A stretch of 33,273 nucleotides of DNA from Nitrospiraceae bacterium (GCA_003153275.1 PLXX01000098.1:4985-38257), one strand, 5' to 3'; numbered from the stretch's first letter, positions 1 to 10,838 are shown. Notes: generated by a model not told the origin, from the letters alone. Translations and numbers: made by a program.

Positions 1-2330
1 CGCTTTCTCCCGAGCAGCGTACAGACATGGCCCCTCTCCGTCGCCTCGCTGATGACGGTATCGAAATAATTTCTGACACCAGGATGCTGCTCAAAATACT
101 GTCTGATAAACCTGTCGGCCTCGCGCGTATCGATATTCAGCGTCCCTGACAGGCCGAAGGCCGAAATACCGTATATGACCCCGAAATTAACAGTCTTGGC
201 TACTCTCCGCATATTAGAGGTAACTGCTTCAGGGGGGACGCCGTAAATCTCCGCAGCTGTCCGAGTGTGGATATCACGTTCGTTTCTGAAGGCATCGAGC
301 AGACCCTGGTCCTGGCTGAGATGCGCAAGTATTCTGAGCTCAATCTGGGAATAGTCTGCAGACAGGAGAAAGTTGCCGTGATCGGCAATAAAAGCCTCTC
401 TGATCGGTTTCCCCCACACACCTCTCACGGGGATATTCTGCAGATTCGGGTCGCTGCTGCTCAGCCTGCCGGTAGCAGTGACCGTCTGGTTGAATGAGGT
501 ATGGATGCGTCCTGTCACAGGGTCGGCAATAGCAGGCAGCACATCCAGATAGGTTGTCTTAAGCTTTGTAAGAGAGCGGTACTGCAGGACCTCCCGGGGT
601 AGTTCATGCTGCGATGCCAGTTCTTCCAGCACATCCACATTTGTCGAGTAGCCTGTTTTGGTTTTTTTTGACGGCTTCAGCCCCAGTTCGTGAAAAAGGA
701 TGGCGCTCAGCTGTTTTGGTGAGTTGATATTGAACTCCCCGCCTGCAAGAAAATATATCCTCTGCTGAATACTCTTGATATCTTCAGCCAGTATTTTGGA
801 GAGCCTGTTCAGTTTTGCTGCATCAATCTTTATTCCTGCCTTCTCCATATCCGCCAGGACCTGAATAAGCGGCATTTCAATATCACTATAGATATGCTGC
901 ATACCCTGTTCTTTCAGCTTTGCAAAGAGAATGTCTTTCAGTTCGAAGGTAAGAGCAGCATCTTCTGCAGCATAGGCGGTTGCTTCAGCGAGCGGCACTT
1001 CGGCAAAAGTGGCCCGTTTATTGAGCACCTCGACAAACGGACGCTTCCGCTTCGAGAGATATTCGAACGAGACCTCATCGAGGCTATGGGTCGCCTTGTT
1101 CGGGTTCAGCAGATACGCCGCGAGCATTGTATCGTAGAGCGGCCCTTTGACCCTGATATGCTCCTGTTCCAGTACCATCATATCGAATTTCAGGTTGTGA
1201 CCGATCTTGGCGATTTTTTTGTCATTCATCACCGCCCCCAGCGCATGCAGAACCTGCTGTTTTTCAAGCTGGCTGCCGGCGCTCTCCAGAGTCAGCGCAT
1301 GTGCCAGCGGGACATAGTAAGAGATCTCCGTAGCATTGCAGAGTGAGATTCCAACCAGACCGTCAGTGCGTGCGTTTCTGCCGGTCGTCTCAACATCAAA
1401 TGCGATCTCACCATGTAATGACGCAAGAAATTCCTGCAGCTGTTGATGGGAAAGGACAGTTTCATACCTGCGGTCTGACAGGACGGATGCAGGCAGCATA
1501 CGCATCATGCTCGAAAATTCGAGCTCCTTGAAGACTGATAGCAGAGCAAGCCAGTCAGGCTCTTTCATCGAGAGTTCATAAGAATCAATCTCCAGCGGGA
1601 CCGCGGTGTCTATTGTCGCCAAGGTACGGCTCAAATTCAGGTTGCCGAGGTTCTCTGTAATCATCTTTCTGAATCTTTCCTTCTGTATCTGCTCGGGATG
1701 CTGAATCAGGTCATCGAGGCTGCTGAAGGTGGTGAGGAGTTCACGCGCAGTCTTCTCTCCTATACCCTTTACCCCGGGAATATTGTCGGAGGTATCGCCG
1801 GTGAGCGCCATAAATTCAACAACCCGCTCCGGCCCGACACCGAACTTTTCCCTGACATAGTCCGCGTCAAGTACCCTGTCCTTTATCGGATCAAATATTT
1901 TAGTATCGTCGTTGACAAGCTGCAGCATATCCTTGTCGGCGGTAACAATATAGACACTGTTCCCGTCTCCGGCAAAATGTTTTGCGAGCGTGCCGATAAT
2001 GTCATCCGCCTCATATCCGGGTATCTCGAAGGTCTTGATATTGAACGCCGAGACCAGTTTTCTGATATAGGGGAGTTGCCGGACTAGTTCGTCAGGGGCC
2101 TCTTTCCGGTTTGCCTTGTAGTCTGCGTAGAGCATATGCCGTTCGGTCGGTGCCGGGGTGTCGAACGCCATCACGACGTAGTCGGGTTTTTTGTCCTTAA
2201 TGATCTTCATCAGCATATTGGTAAACCCAAAGACCGCATTGGTCGGAAGTCCAGCTGATGTGGTAAGGCCCTTCACCGCATAAAAGGCACGGTAGACATA
2301 GGAGTTGCCGTCGATAAGATATATGTTCAT
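1..2330 (-). CDS. polA: DNA polymerase I (3' end cut off by window edge)
   Basis: Minus-strand reading from ATG at 2330: MNIYLIDGNSYVYRAFYAVKGLTTSAGLPTNAVFGF... (5'-3' exonuclease), ...GEIAFDVETTG... (3'-5' exo-like), ...ADYSQIELRILAHLSQD... (polymerase motif A). Open to position 1; absent from the ORF track, presumably because it runs off the edge. Confidence 0.96.
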   Translation of the reverse strand, partial: MNIYLIDGNSYVYRAFYAVKGLTTSAGLPTNAVFGFTNMLMKIIKDKKPDYVVMAFDTPAPTERHMLYADYKANRKEAPDELVRQLPYIRKLVSAFNIKTFEIPGYEADDIIGTLAKHFAGDGNSVYIVTADKDMLQLVNDDTKIFDPIKDRVLDADYVREKFGVGPERVVEFMALTGDTSDNIPGVKGIGEKTARELLTTFSSLDDLIQHPEQIQKERFRKMITENLGNLNLSRTLATIDTAVPLEIDSYELSMKEPDWLALLSVFKELEFSSMMRMLPASVLSDRRYETVLSHQQLQEFLASLHGEIAFDVETTGRNARTDGLVGISLCNATEISYYVPLAHALTLESAGSQLEKQQVLHALGAVMNDKKIAKIGHNLKFDMMVLEQEHIRVKGPLYDTMLAAYLLNPNKATHSLDEVSFEYLSKRKRPFVEVLNKRATFAEVPLAEATAYAAEDAALTFELKDILFAKLKEQGMQHIYSDIEMPLIQVLADMEKAGIKIDAAKLNRLSKILAEDIKSIQQRIYFLAGGEFNINSPKQLSAILFHELGLKPSKKTKTGYSTNVDVLEELASQHELPREVLQYRSLTKLKTTYLDVLPAIADPVTGRIHTSFNQTVTATGRLSSSDPNLQNIPVRGVWGKPIREAFIADHGNFLLSADYSQIELRILAHLSQDQGLLDAFRNERDIHTRTAAEIYGVPPEAVTSNMRRVAKTVNFGVIYGISAFGLSGTLNIDTREADRFIRQYFEQHPGVRNYFDTVISEATERGHVCTLLGRK

Positions 2331-2393
2331 AAGTGATTATACCATTACAATCAGGCTGCTCCGCCATGGTATGATAAAATCATATATATCAAT

Positions 2394-2990
2394 ATGGTGG
2401 GTATGATGAACGATTTGATACAGTGTTCAGGTTGTGGAAAGAATGTGAACCCGAAGAGCATGTTCTGTCCTTTCTGCGGCGGAAGGGTGCGGACCGGGAA
2501 GACTGTCGAGAACCCTGGCTGCCCCAGGTGCGGCACGGCGCTTGACTGTGAAAAAAGGGAGGAGATAGATATTGATGTGTGTCCGGCCTGCGGCGGACTC
2601 TGGCTGGACAGGGGTGAGTTCAGCATTGTCACAGCGGAATCCACCGTATACCGAGAGGAAAAGCTTAAAGAAGAATATTCGCGACCCGCGATGACTGAAA
2701 AGATAGAATATATACCCTGCGTGCGGTGCGGGAAGCTGATGATCCGAAAGAATTTCGGACGCATATCAGGTGTGATTATCGACGAATGCGCAAATCATGG
2801 TGTCTGGCTCGACAGAGGGGAACTCGAAAAGATCAGGCATTTTATACTCGATGGGGGACTCGAAAAAGAACAGTTCAGGGAGATTGAGCAGAACCGCCAG
2901 GAACTCCGGGAGGTTGCACAGCAGGTCGATGACCTTGCCTTCAGCCACAAGCTCATCCACTTCTGGAACTGGAAGAGGTGGTTTTTTTAG
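2394..2990 (+). CDS. Zinc-ribbon (zf-TFIIB-like) protein
   Basis: Repeated CxxC motifs (CSGCGKNVN, CPFCGG, CPRCGTALDC, CPACGGLWLDRGE, CVRCGKLM, DECANHGVWLDRGEL); WLDRGE is typical of zf-TFIIB-like proteins. Confidence 0.8.
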   Translation: MVGMMNDLIQCSGCGKNVNPKSMFCPFCGGRVRTGKTVENPGCPRCGTALDCEKREEIDIDVCPACGGLWLDRGEFSIVTAESTVYREEKLKEEYSRPAMTEKIEYIPCVRCGKLMIRKNFGRISGVIIDECANHGVWLDRGELEKIRHFILDGGLEKEQFREIEQNRQELREVAQQVDDLAFSHKLIHFWNWKRWFF

Positions 2991-3025
2991 CACCAGCGTT
3001 GTAATACCTGTACGGTGAAATGGTA

Positions 3026-3787
3026 CTATTCGAGCAGATTTGCTATCTCGGCAAAATCCTCCATACTAAGGGTCTCAGGGCGTCTTTGAGGGTCTATTCC
3101 CGTGTTTTTGAGAATGTCTTTTATTCCGGGCCCAAATGGCTTGAGAGAATTCGAGAGCGTCTTTCTCCTCTGCATAAAGGAAGTCTTGACAAGTTTGATG
3201 AACAGTGCTTCGTCTTTTACTCTGACAGCCGGCATATCGCGCGTCCTTATATGTACGACAGCAGAGTCTACTTTGGGGACCGGGTGGAAGGACTCTTTGG
3301 GAATCATGAACTTCATCTCGGGAAGCGTATAATACTGAAGCATGATCGATAGGACGCCGTAGTCTTTTCCCCCGGGAGCGGCGACAATTCTCTCGGCAAC
3401 CTCTTTTTGGATCGTCAGAGTCATTGATTCCAGATTCTGTTTGGTCTCAAGCAGCCTGAAGATCAGCGGCGTGGTGATATAGTAAGGGATGTTTGCCACG
3501 ACACTGAACCGGCCGATATCCTCATAGCGGTACTTCATGGCATCACCTTCGATCAGATCAATGTTCCGGAATGTCTTGAGCTCAGGGAGAAGTCTCAGGC
3601 AGAGTTCGTGGTCAAGTTCGATGGTTATGACTTTTTTTGCCCTCCCGGCAAGCAGCTTCGTCAGGGTGCCGAGGCCAGGGCCTACCTCGACAACCGTATC
3701 GTTCGGGGTGATGCCTGATGCCTCAACTATCTCTCCGAGGATTGAGGTATCAAACAGGAAATTCTGGCCAAGATGTTTTTTTGCCAT
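3026..3787 (-). CDS. ksgA: 16S rRNA (adenine(1518)-N6/adenine(1519)-N6)-dimethyltransferase
   Basis: MAKKHLGQNFLFD..., VEVGPGLGTLT, VVANIPYYITTPLIF, FHPVPKVDSAVV: KsgA/RsmA motifs. Confidence 0.96.
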   Translation of the reverse strand: MAKKHLGQNFLFDTSILGEIVEASGITPNDTVVEVGPGLGTLTKLLAGRAKKVITIELDHELCLRLLPELKTFRNIDLIEGDAMKYRYEDIGRFSVVANIPYYITTPLIFRLLETKQNLESMTLTIQKEVAERIVAAPGGKDYGVLSIMLQYYTLPEMKFMIPKESFHPVPKVDSAVVHIRTRDMPAVRVKDEALFIKLVKTSFMQRRKTLSNSLKPFGPGIKDILKNTGIDPQRRPETLSMEDFAEIANLLE

Positions 3788-3801
3788 TCAGATCCTCAGC
3801 C

Positions 3802-4773
3802 TCATATTCTCAACTTCTGTGCAAGCAACATCGCCTCGATCATGCTCGACGGGTTTGCAAGTCCTTTCCAGGATATATCGTAGGCAGTGCCGTGATCAGG
3901 AGATGTGCGGATTATGGGCAGTCCGATAGTGGTATTTACCCCTTTATCAAAGGCGATCATCTTAAGAGGGATCAGTCCCTGGTCATGATACATGCACACG
4001 ATGATATCAATGCCTCCGTTATAGGCCTTGTGAAAGAGTGTGTCCGGAGGATAGGGGCCGGAACACGGTATGCCTTCGGCTTTGGCAGCTTCGATGGCAG
4101 GGATTATGGCGGTTCGTTCTTCCTCTCCGAACATGCCGGCCTCTCCTGCATGAGGGTTTAGTCCTGCAACAGCTATTTTCGGATTTTCAATGCCCAGCAT
4201 GCCACAGGCTTTTTTCGCCAGCCGGATTGTTTTAAGAACAGTGTCATGAGTAATCAGCTCAGGAACACTTTTTATGGAGGTATGTATTGTGGTGAGGATA
4301 ACGCGGAGAGGTCCGCCCGAGAGCAACATAGCATAATCCTTTGTGCCGGTCATCTCGGCTAACATCTCGGTGTGACCCGGCCATGAGAGGCCCGCAAGCT
4401 TAAGTGCCTCCTTGGTGATCGGGGCAGTGACTACTGCATCGACCTTCTTGTCCAATGCGAGCTGCACTGCTTTTTCGATGAACTTCACCGACGCCCTGCC
4501 ACCTTCAGCCGTGGCCCTGCTTTTTTTGAAGCTGACTGCCGGGATCTCTATGAGGTTCAGGTCTGTATGGGAGACATTCGCATCTCCGGGGTCATGAATC
4601 AGCCTTATGCCGAGCCGGACTCCGGTCAGGCTGATCGCCTCTTCGAGCACCTTTCGGTCACCGATTACTACAGGCAGGCAGTCCTGAATGCTGCCTGGTC
4701 CGGCCAGTGCCCTGACGATTATCTCAGGACCGATGCCTGCCGGATCGCCCATGGTTATAGCAATCTTTTTCAT
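3802..4773 (-). CDS. pdxA: 4-hydroxythreonine-4-phosphate dehydrogenase
   Basis: [18 protein letters not shown]..., [36 protein letters not shown]: PdxA family. Confidence 0.95.
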   Translation of the reverse strand: MKKIAITMGDPAGIGPEIIVRALAGPGSIQDCLPVVIGDRKVLEEAISLTGVRLGIRLIHDPGDANVSHTDLNLIEIPAVSFKKSRATAEGGRASVKFIEKAVQLALDKKVDAVVTAPITKEALKLAGLSWPGHTEMLAEMTGTKDYAMLLSGGPLRVILTTIHTSIKSVPELITHDTVLKTIRLAKKACGMLGIENPKIAVAGLNPHAGEAGMFGEEERTAIIPAIEAAKAEGIPCSGPYPPDTLFHKAYNGGIDIIVCMYHDQGLIPLKMIAFDKGVNTTIGLPIIRTSPDHGTAYDISWKGLANPSSMIEAMLLAQKLRI

Positions 4774-5186
4774 TCTCCGATTATCTTGACGAGGGCCCGT
4801 TTTTTTCTTCTGCCGTCAAACTCTCCGTAGAATATCTGCTCCCAGGGGCCTAGATCGAGCTTGCCTTCGGTGATAGCAATGACGACCTCACGGCCCATGA
4901 TCTGACGCTTCAGATGTGCATCGGCATTGTCTTCCCCGCGGTTATGGTGATAGAATGCGACAGGCTCATGAGGGGCCAGCTTCTCAAGCCAGACTTCATA
5001 ATCATGATGCAGCCCGGACTCATCATCATTGATGAAAACCGAGGCAGTGATATGCATGGCATTGACCAGGGCCAGGCCTTCCTTGATGCCGCTTATCCGC
5101 AGGCAGCTATCCACCTCGGAGGTAATATTAATAAATGCACGTCTGGTCGGCACATTGAACCACAGTTCTTTACGAAAACTCTTCAA
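4770..5186 (-). CDS. YjbQ/UPF0047 family protein (secondary thiamine-phosphate synthase-like)
   Basis: [75 protein letters not shown]0047 signature. 4-bp overlap with pdxA. Confidence 0.93.
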   Translation of the reverse strand: MKSFRKELWFNVPTRRAFINITSEVDSCLRISGIKEGLALVNAMHITASVFINDDESGLHHDYEVWLEKLAPHEPVAFYHHNRGEDNADAHLKRQIMGREVVIAITEGKLDLGPWEQIFYGEFDGRRKKRALVKIIGE

Positions 5187-5284
5187 GGATAATCCCCCGC
5201 TGCTGCAAAAAAAAGATCTATTGGATATTCTAACACGCGAAATAGACTTGACATTAGTTTTTCCTCACTCGTTTGCGCCCAAGG

Positions 5285-5496
5285 TCAATAAGCCGCTATC
5301 AAATGAACTGGGTGATCGAAAGAACGGGGTGATAACGGCATGTGCGCTCATTCTCGGTCCGATATTGCCCGGACCTCCGAGGCACCGGCGCAACAAGCTG
5401 CTGAATCGGCTTACATGCCGTTATCACCCCTTCACAGTAGACCTGATAGTGGCGAGGGGAAATCAGTATGAATTGACTGGTTCACGTCTTCGCGGT
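5285..5496 (+). ncRNA. Putative structured RNA / leader upstream of tyrS (class unknown)
   Basis: Nested complementary arms: GCCGCTATCA/TGATAGTGGC (outer, one G-U), perfect 18-bp GGGGTGATAACGGCATGT/ACATGCCGTTATCACCCC (5327-5344/5413-5430), TGCGC/GCGCA, GTCCG/CGGAC, AAGC/GCTT, then AATCAGT/ACTGGTT downstream. No convincing ORF. Confidence 0.5.
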
Positions 5497-5509
5497 TATC
5501 ATAACTTCT

Positions 5510-6760
5510 ATGTTTTCGCCTGAAAAACAGATGGAGATTGTTCGGCGGGGCGCTGTCGAGATCATCAGCGAAGAGGCGCTTCTGAAGAAGCTGCAGAAGT
5601 CCTGTTCAGAGAACCGGCCGCTCAGGGTCAAGGCCGGGTTTGACCCAACTGCGCCGGACATCCACGTTGGTCATACGGTCCTGCTCGAAAAGATGCGCCA
5701 GTTCCAGGAGCTCGGGCATGAGGTCATATTTCTTATCGGTGATTTCACTGGTATGATCGGGGATCCGACCGGGAAGAGCGAGACCCGGAAGATATTGACC
5801 AATGAGGCGGTGTTGCAGAACGCCGAAACATACAAGACTCAGGTATTCAAGATCCTCGACCCGGCAAAAACACAGGTGCGGTTCAACAGCGAGTGGCTCG
5901 GGAAGATGAGCGCGATCGAGGTTGCTCAACTCGGTGCGTTTGAGACAGTGGCGCGGATGCTCGAACGAGAGGACTTCAAGAAGAGGTTCAAAAATCAGCA
6001 GCCCATCAGCATACTAGAGTTTTACTATCCTCTGTTTCAAGGTTATGATTCGGTCGCGCTCAGGGCGGATATCGAGCTTGGGGGCACGGACCAGAAATTC
6101 AATCTCCTGATGGGCAGGTCAATGCAGAAGGCAATGGCGATGGAAGAGCAGGTGGTCCTCATGATGCCGCTCCTCGAAGGGCTCGACGGAGTGAACAAGA
6201 TGTCGAAGAGCCTCGGGAATTACATTGGTATCAATGAGCCTGCCTTTGAATATGTCAATGGCGAACTGACCGGCATGTTCAAGAAGGTGATGAGCATCCC
6301 CGACAGCCTTATCGTGCGCTATTCCGAGCTTGTTAGCCATATATCGATTGATGAGGTTCATATCCTGAAGGCCGGGCTCACTGGCGGGACCACAGACCCG
6401 AGGGACGCGAAGAAAGAACTCGCGATGGAGCTTGTGACGAGGTATCACGGGCAAGAGGCTGCGGAACGGTCAAAAAAAGAGTATGTGGATTTCCTTGAGA
6501 ACAGGAAAGTAAATCGAGATGCCATTGCATTAGTTGAGATAACAATCGCAGAAGGATCGAAAGCCAACTGGCTTCCCCAGGTTATGAAAGAAAACGGGCT
6601 TGCGAAAGGTACCGGTGAGGCGGTCAGACTGATAAAACAGCGCGGTGTCAAAGTAAATGATCATGTTGTCGAAAGCCCTGATACGGTGCTGGATGAAGGT
6701 GAACATATCGTCCGGGTCGGCAAGAGTAAGATCTTGAGGGTTGTTGTTTCTGCTGCGTAG
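5510..6760 (+). CDS. tyrS: Tyrosine--tRNA ligase
   Basis: [56 protein letters not shown] (KMSKS), C-terminal S4-like domain. Confidence 0.96.
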   Translation: MFSPEKQMEIVRRGAVEIISEEALLKKLQKSCSENRPLRVKAGFDPTAPDIHVGHTVLLEKMRQFQELGHEVIFLIGDFTGMIGDPTGKSETRKILTNEAVLQNAETYKTQVFKILDPAKTQVRFNSEWLGKMSAIEVAQLGAFETVARMLEREDFKKRFKNQQPISILEFYYPLFQGYDSVALRADIELGGTDQKFNLLMGRSMQKAMAMEEQVVLMMPLLEGLDGVNKMSKSLGNYIGINEPAFEYVNGELTGMFKKVMSIPDSLIVRYSELVSHISIDEVHILKAGLTGGTTDPRDAKKELAMELVTRYHGQEAAERSKKEYVDFLENRKVNRDAIALVEITIAEGSKANWLPQVMKENGLAKGTGEAVRLIKQRGVKVNDHVVESPDTVLDEGEHIVRVGKSKILRVVVSAA

Positions 6761-6830
6761 TCTGTCTGCCTGCGTTTCTGTTTCTGCTGTTGACAAGAAT
6801 TTCCGTAACAACATATAATTTCACATACCT

Positions 6831-7541
6831 ATGAGCTCTAATATCCAGGAACTTTACGACTTAGGCAAGAGGCTTTATGAAGAGGGCAAGCTGCAGGCGG
6901 CTGAGCCTGTTCTGAGAGAAGTGATTATGCGCAATCCGAACTATGCCGATGTCCATAACAAGCTGGGCATCATTTACAATCTCAGGCGGGAGATGACGAA
7001 GGCTGCTGAACATTTTGAACAGGCGCTAAAGCTTAACCCGAGCTATACCGAAGTCTCTCTGAACCTTGCGATAACCTATAATGATATGGGCGAGTTCAAA
7101 AAGGCGCAGGAAGTCTTTTCGATGGCAGCCCAGATCGCCCATCCGGATCCGAATGCCCTTGACCCTTTTCTTGCGGGTAAGCTTGCCAACGAGCATTTCA
7201 GAGTAGGAAATATTTATCTCGAACTTAATATGAACGACGAGGCGATCGAGGAGTTCAATAAGGCGATCAAGCTATATCCGAAGCTGGCTGATGTCCATAC
7301 GCGCCTTGGCGTAGCGCTCAGGAACAAGGGGCTGGCAGAAGAGGCCATTGTGCATTTTGTCAAGGCAAAACAGATCAACCCTCGTTATGGTCCGGCCTGG
7401 GTGCAACTTGGCCTCAGTTATTATATGAAAGGATTGACCGGTCTTGCCTTTGAGGAATGGGAGAAGGCACTCGAGCAGAATCCGGACCTTAAAGAGGCGG
7501 AGTCTTACCTGCGGTTTCTGAAAAAAGAGGATAAAGCCTAG
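6831..7541 (+). CDS. Tetratricopeptide repeat protein
   Basis: Several 34-aa TPR-like repeats (A..Y...G....A...F..AL.LNP). Confidence 0.88.
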   Translation: MSSNIQELYDLGKRLYEEGKLQAAEPVLREVIMRNPNYADVHNKLGIIYNLRREMTKAAEHFEQALKLNPSYTEVSLNLAITYNDMGEFKKAQEVFSMAAQIAHPDPNALDPFLAGKLANEHFRVGNIYLELNMNDEAIEEFNKAIKLYPKLADVHTRLGVALRNKGLAEEAIVHFVKAKQINPRYGPAWVQLGLSYYMKGLTGLAFEEWEKALEQNPDLKEAESYLRFLKKEDKA

Positions 7542-7544
7542 TCT

Positions 7545-8513
7545 GTGTCCCTGCTTGATGTAAGGGATCTATCGGTTGCCTTCCGCACAGACGGCACAGC
7601 TATTCCTGCAGTAGTAGACCTCAGCTTTTCTATATCTGAATCTCAAATATTCGGTCTTGCCGGCGAGAGCGGCTGCGGCAAGAGCATGACCGCGCTCTCT
7701 ATCATGGGACTTCTCCCCCAGAATGCTCAGGCCGCCGGATCAATACTGTTTAATGGCACTGACCTGCTGACGCTTGACCGCGAAGCGAAGAGACGTCTGA
7801 GAGGCAGTGAGATCTCCATGATATTCCAGGAACCGATGACGTCGCTCAACCCTGTCCTGACTATCGGCTATCAAATATCGGAAGTGCTGACAACTCACCT
7901 CAATCTTTCGAAACGGGATGCGTTGGAGCAGTCGATCGAACTGCTGAAGGCAGTGAAAATTCCGTCTCCTGAGATTCGGGCCGGGGAATATCCTCATCAG
8001 ATGTCCGGCGGCATGCGGCAGCGGGTGATGATCGCCATGTCGATTGCGTGCAACCCGTCCCTTATCATTGCTGATGAGCCGACAACGGCACTTGACGTGA
8101 CGATCCAGGCCCAGATTCTCGAACTTATCCAGAAGCTCCGCGAGGAGCGGAAAATGTCGATTCTTTTTATCACACATGATCTTGGCATCATAGCTGAAAA
8201 TGCCTCACGTGTCGGTATTATGTATGCCGGCAGGATGGTGGAATCTGCTGCGACTGCGGAGCTTTTCAGCAACCCACGCCATCCTTACACCATTGGTCTT
8301 CTTGAATCGATTCCGCAGATGAAGGGGGCCAGGCTGCGTCCGATAGCTGGCACAGTCCCCCGCATGGATGCACTGCCGGCAGGGTGCGTCTATTCGAACA
8401 GGTGCAGCTATGTTCTGCCGGCGTGCAGGGCAGAAGAGCCCGCCCTGCTGCAGGTCAGCCAAGACCATATCAGCAGGTGCATCCGCGCAGGTGAAATAAC
8501 ATGGAACTCCTGA
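7545..8513 (+). CDS. Oligopeptide/dipeptide-type ABC transporter ATP-binding protein (OppD/DppD-like)
   Basis: [19 protein letters not shown] (Walker A), [41 protein letters not shown]-terminal Cys-containing oligopeptide domain; GTG start. Confidence 0.92.
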   Translation: MSLLDVRDLSVAFRTDGTAIPAVVDLSFSISESQIFGLAGESGCGKSMTALSIMGLLPQNAQAAGSILFNGTDLLTLDREAKRRLRGSEISMIFQEPMTSLNPVLTIGYQISEVLTTHLNLSKRDALEQSIELLKAVKIPSPEIRAGEYPHQMSGGMRQRVMIAMSIACNPSLIIADEPTTALDVTIQAQILELIQKLREERKMSILFITHDLGIIAENASRVGIMYAGRMVESAATAELFSNPRHPYTIGLLESIPQMKGARLRPIAGTVPRMDALPAGCVYSNRCSYVLPACRAEEPALLQVSQDHISRCIRAGEITWNS

Positions 8514-9496
8514 AGGTAACAGCGCTCACCAAACATTACAAAGTCAGGGGCGGACCCAGTGGTGGATTCATGAGTGGATTCGGAGGCGCAGACCCGGTCC
8601 TCAAGGCAGTTGACGGTGTTGATTTTTTAATTAACAAAGATAATGTCCTTGCCCTTGTCGGTGAGAGCGGTTGCGGAAAATCAACCTTGGCGAGGATGGT
8701 GCTCAGACTCATAGAGCCGACCTCAGGGTCGGTCGTGTTCAAGGGTAGTGATGTGCTTCATCTTCGAGGCGATGCACTGAAGGCCTTCAGGAAATCTGTC
8801 CAGATTATTTTTCAGGATCCCTTTGCATCTCTGAACCCGCGTAGGACGGTCTTTGATACCATCACCGAGCCCCTAATAATACACAGACTTGCAAATAGCC
8901 GGGACATGAGGGAATCAGCAGTAGAAATCCTCTCCCGGGTCGGGCTCGGTCCCGATGTCCTGACCCGCTACCCGCACGAGTTTAGCGGGGGGCAGAGGCA
9001 GAGAATCTGCATAGCGCGGGCACTTGCCGTCTCCCCGGAGCTGATCGTGGCGGATGAGCCCTTGTCTGCGCTGGATGTATCGATCCAGGCCCAGATCATC
9101 AACCTCCTGATGGACCTGAAGCAGAAGACCGGGATATCCTTTCTCTTTATAAGCCATGACCTGCGAGTGGTACACTATCTGAGCGACATGATAGGCGTTA
9201 TGTATCTTGGCAAAATCATTGAATACGCATCAACTGATGACCTTTTTGCCCGGCCGATGCATCCCTATACCGTCATGCTGCTTGAATCGGCACCGAAAAT
9301 CAAGGCAGCCAGGGGAGAAGAGACCAGGATACCACCGGCAAAAGGCGAGGCCCCAAGTCCCATCAATATGCCTTCGGGCTGTCCCTTTCATCCGCGATGC
9401 CCGAAAAGGTTCGAGCCATGTGACCGCGACATACCGCAGTTACAGGAAAGCCAGGGAAGACAGGTGTCCTGCCATCTCTGGAACACGAAGAGTTAA
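8501..9496 (+). CDS. Oligopeptide/dipeptide-type ABC transporter ATP-binding protein (OppF/DppF-like)
   Basis: [70 protein letters not shown]; overlaps the upstream ATPase. Confidence 0.92.
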   Translation: MELLKVTALTKHYKVRGGPSGGFMSGFGGADPVLKAVDGVDFLINKDNVLALVGESGCGKSTLARMVLRLIEPTSGSVVFKGSDVLHLRGDALKAFRKSVQIIFQDPFASLNPRRTVFDTITEPLIIHRLANSRDMRESAVEILSRVGLGPDVLTRYPHEFSGGQRQRICIARALAVSPELIVADEPLSALDVSIQAQIINLLMDLKQKTGISFLFISHDLRVVHYLSDMIGVMYLGKIIEYASTDDLFARPMHPYTVMLLESAPKIKAARGEETRIPPAKGEAPSPINMPSGCPFHPRCPKRFEPCDRDIPQLQESQGRQVSCHLWNTKS

Positions 9497-10023
9497 AGCA
9501 GTTTTTCTATCTTTGCGAGGATCTCTGCGTCGGTCCAGTCGTATTCCCCGAAAAACTTCTCGACAATCATCCCGTTTCTGTCGATCAGAAATGTGGTCGG
9601 CAGCGAAAACACCTTGAACTGTCTTGCGATCACCTTTCTGCCGTCGAGCAGGACGAGCAGGTCTATGCCTTTTTTGCTGAGAAAGTTCCTGGTGTCGGAT
9701 GAAGATTGATCCACAGATACCGTAACAATCTCAAACCCGTGTGCCTTGAATGTCTTGTTCCTCGAAAGGGACTGCAAAGAAGGCATTTCTTCTGTGCAGG
9801 CAGGGCACCAGGTCGCCCAGAAGGTCAACAGGAAAACCTTGCCCTTCAGAGATGACGACAGATACCTGGCGCCCTTCAGGTCCTTTGTCTCAAATGCAGG
9901 TGCCTGGTTAAGCCTGTCGACCTCAAAGGGAGAGACCGGCTTTTCGGCAGCAGACAATCCACTGGCACAGAGTACCAGTACAAATAACAGTCCTGTAATG
10001 ATAAACGAAAAATTATTATTCAT
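9493..10023 (-). CDS. TlpA-like thioredoxin-fold protein, exported
   Basis: Likely start MNNNFSFIITGLLFVLVLCASGLSA (signal peptide) at 10023; GKVFLLTFWATWCPACTEEMPSLQSLS, LPTTFLIDRNG. Confidence 0.9.
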   Translation of the reverse strand: MNNNFSFIITGLLFVLVLCASGLSAAEKPVSPFEVDRLNQAPAFETKDLKGARYLSSSLKGKVFLLTFWATWCPACTEEMPSLQSLSRNKTFKAHGFEIVTVSVDQSSSDTRNFLSKKGIDLLVLLDGRKVIARQFKVFSLPTTFLIDRNGMIVEKFFGEYDWTDAEILAKIEKLL

Positions 10024-10153
10024 AGTTATTATTCTACAGAGAAAACGCAGAAAGAGGCAATGTATTCTCAACCTGAAAGTATTTGGTATAGCGTGACGGG
10101 TTGTAGCTGAGAGAAAAATTATACAAAGCTGTTCTTCAGATAGGTCTGAGGGC

Positions 10154-10363
10154 TCAGGTAACGGTAATGCTCCGGCCTTCAAATTTCACGATCTGCCCTT
10201 TTCGTATTTTGCAGCGCTTGCGCAGCTCAACGACGCCGTCAACCATTACCCGTCCTTCAGCAATGAAAGCCTTCGCCATACCACCGCTGTCGCAAAACTG
10301 CATAACCTTCAGCAGGCTGTGCAGTTCGATAAACTCACTGTTTTTGAGCTGAAAATCTTCCAT
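10154..10363 (-). CDS. S4-domain RNA-binding protein (YbcJ-like)
   Basis: EFIELHSLLKVMQFCDSGGMAKAFIAEGRVMVDGVVELRKRCKIRKGQIVKFEG. Confidence 0.87.
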   Translation of the reverse strand: MEDFQLKNSEFIELHSLLKVMQFCDSGGMAKAFIAEGRVMVDGVVELRKRCKIRKGQIVKFEGRSITVT

Positions 10364-10409
10364 CTTCAGCAGGTGAACGGAACGTTGGTTCCGTTGCCTG
10401 CGGGAAGCC

Positions 10410-10838
10410 TCATCCTGAAATGAACAGTTCGAGGTCCTTGATGGTTGTTTCCTTTTCCGAGATTATCATCTTGACCACATCGCGTATGCTCACCAGCCCG
10501 ACGAGGTGTCCTCCTTCCAGAACAGGGAGATGACGAAGATGTCTGCAATTCATTATCTCCATACACTGTTCTGTCGTATCCTCGGGCGAGACGCAATATA
10601 CCGAGATTGTCATAAGTTCACTGACGGGAGTTTCCTTGGATGATCGACCCTTCAGTACTACCTTTCGTGAATAATCCCTTTCAGTGAAGATGCCCAATAA
10701 ACTGCTTCCTTCGACAACAAGCAGGGCGCCAACATCCTTCTCGGCCATGATCTGCAGCGCCTCATAGGCGGTTGTATCGGGCATTATTGTCCAGAAACCC
10801 TTCTCCTTCTGTTCAAGAAGTTTTCGTACGGTGGCCAT
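10410..10838 (-). CDS. CBS domain-containing protein
   Basis: Two CBS motifs: AYEALQIMAEKDVGALLVVEGSSLLGIFTERDYSRKV and QCMEIMNCRHLRHLPVLEGGHLVGLVSIRDVVK. Confidence 0.93.
   Translation of the reverse strand: MATVRKLLEQKEKGFWTIMPDTTAYEALQIMAEKDVGALLVVEGSSLLGIFTERDYSRKVVLKGRSSKETPVSELMTISVYCVSPEDTTEQCMEIMNCRHLRHLPVLEGGHLVGLVSIRDVVKMIISEKETTIKDLELFISG

Noticed and set aside
894-2087. Plus-strand ORFs inside 1-2330
   Set aside because: Antisense shadows of polA, which reads uninterrupted on the minus strand.
3020-4830. Plus-strand ORFs across ksgA and pdxA
   Set aside because: Antisense shadow ORFs; the minus-strand products are clearly recognisable.
5285-5510. T-box riboswitch upstream of tyrS
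   Set aside because: No recognisable antiterminator/T-box motif (AGGGUGGNACCGCG) and no clear terminator.
5029-5523. 164-aa plus-strand ORF over the tyrS leader
   Set aside because: Begins antisense inside the YjbQ gene and runs through the inverted-repeat structure; better explained as structured RNA plus a shadow ORF.
7545-9496. Orphan Opp/Dpp ATPases as a novel system
   Set aside because: Permease and binding-protein genes are absent nearby, but separated Opp/Dpp components are common; nothing else unusual.
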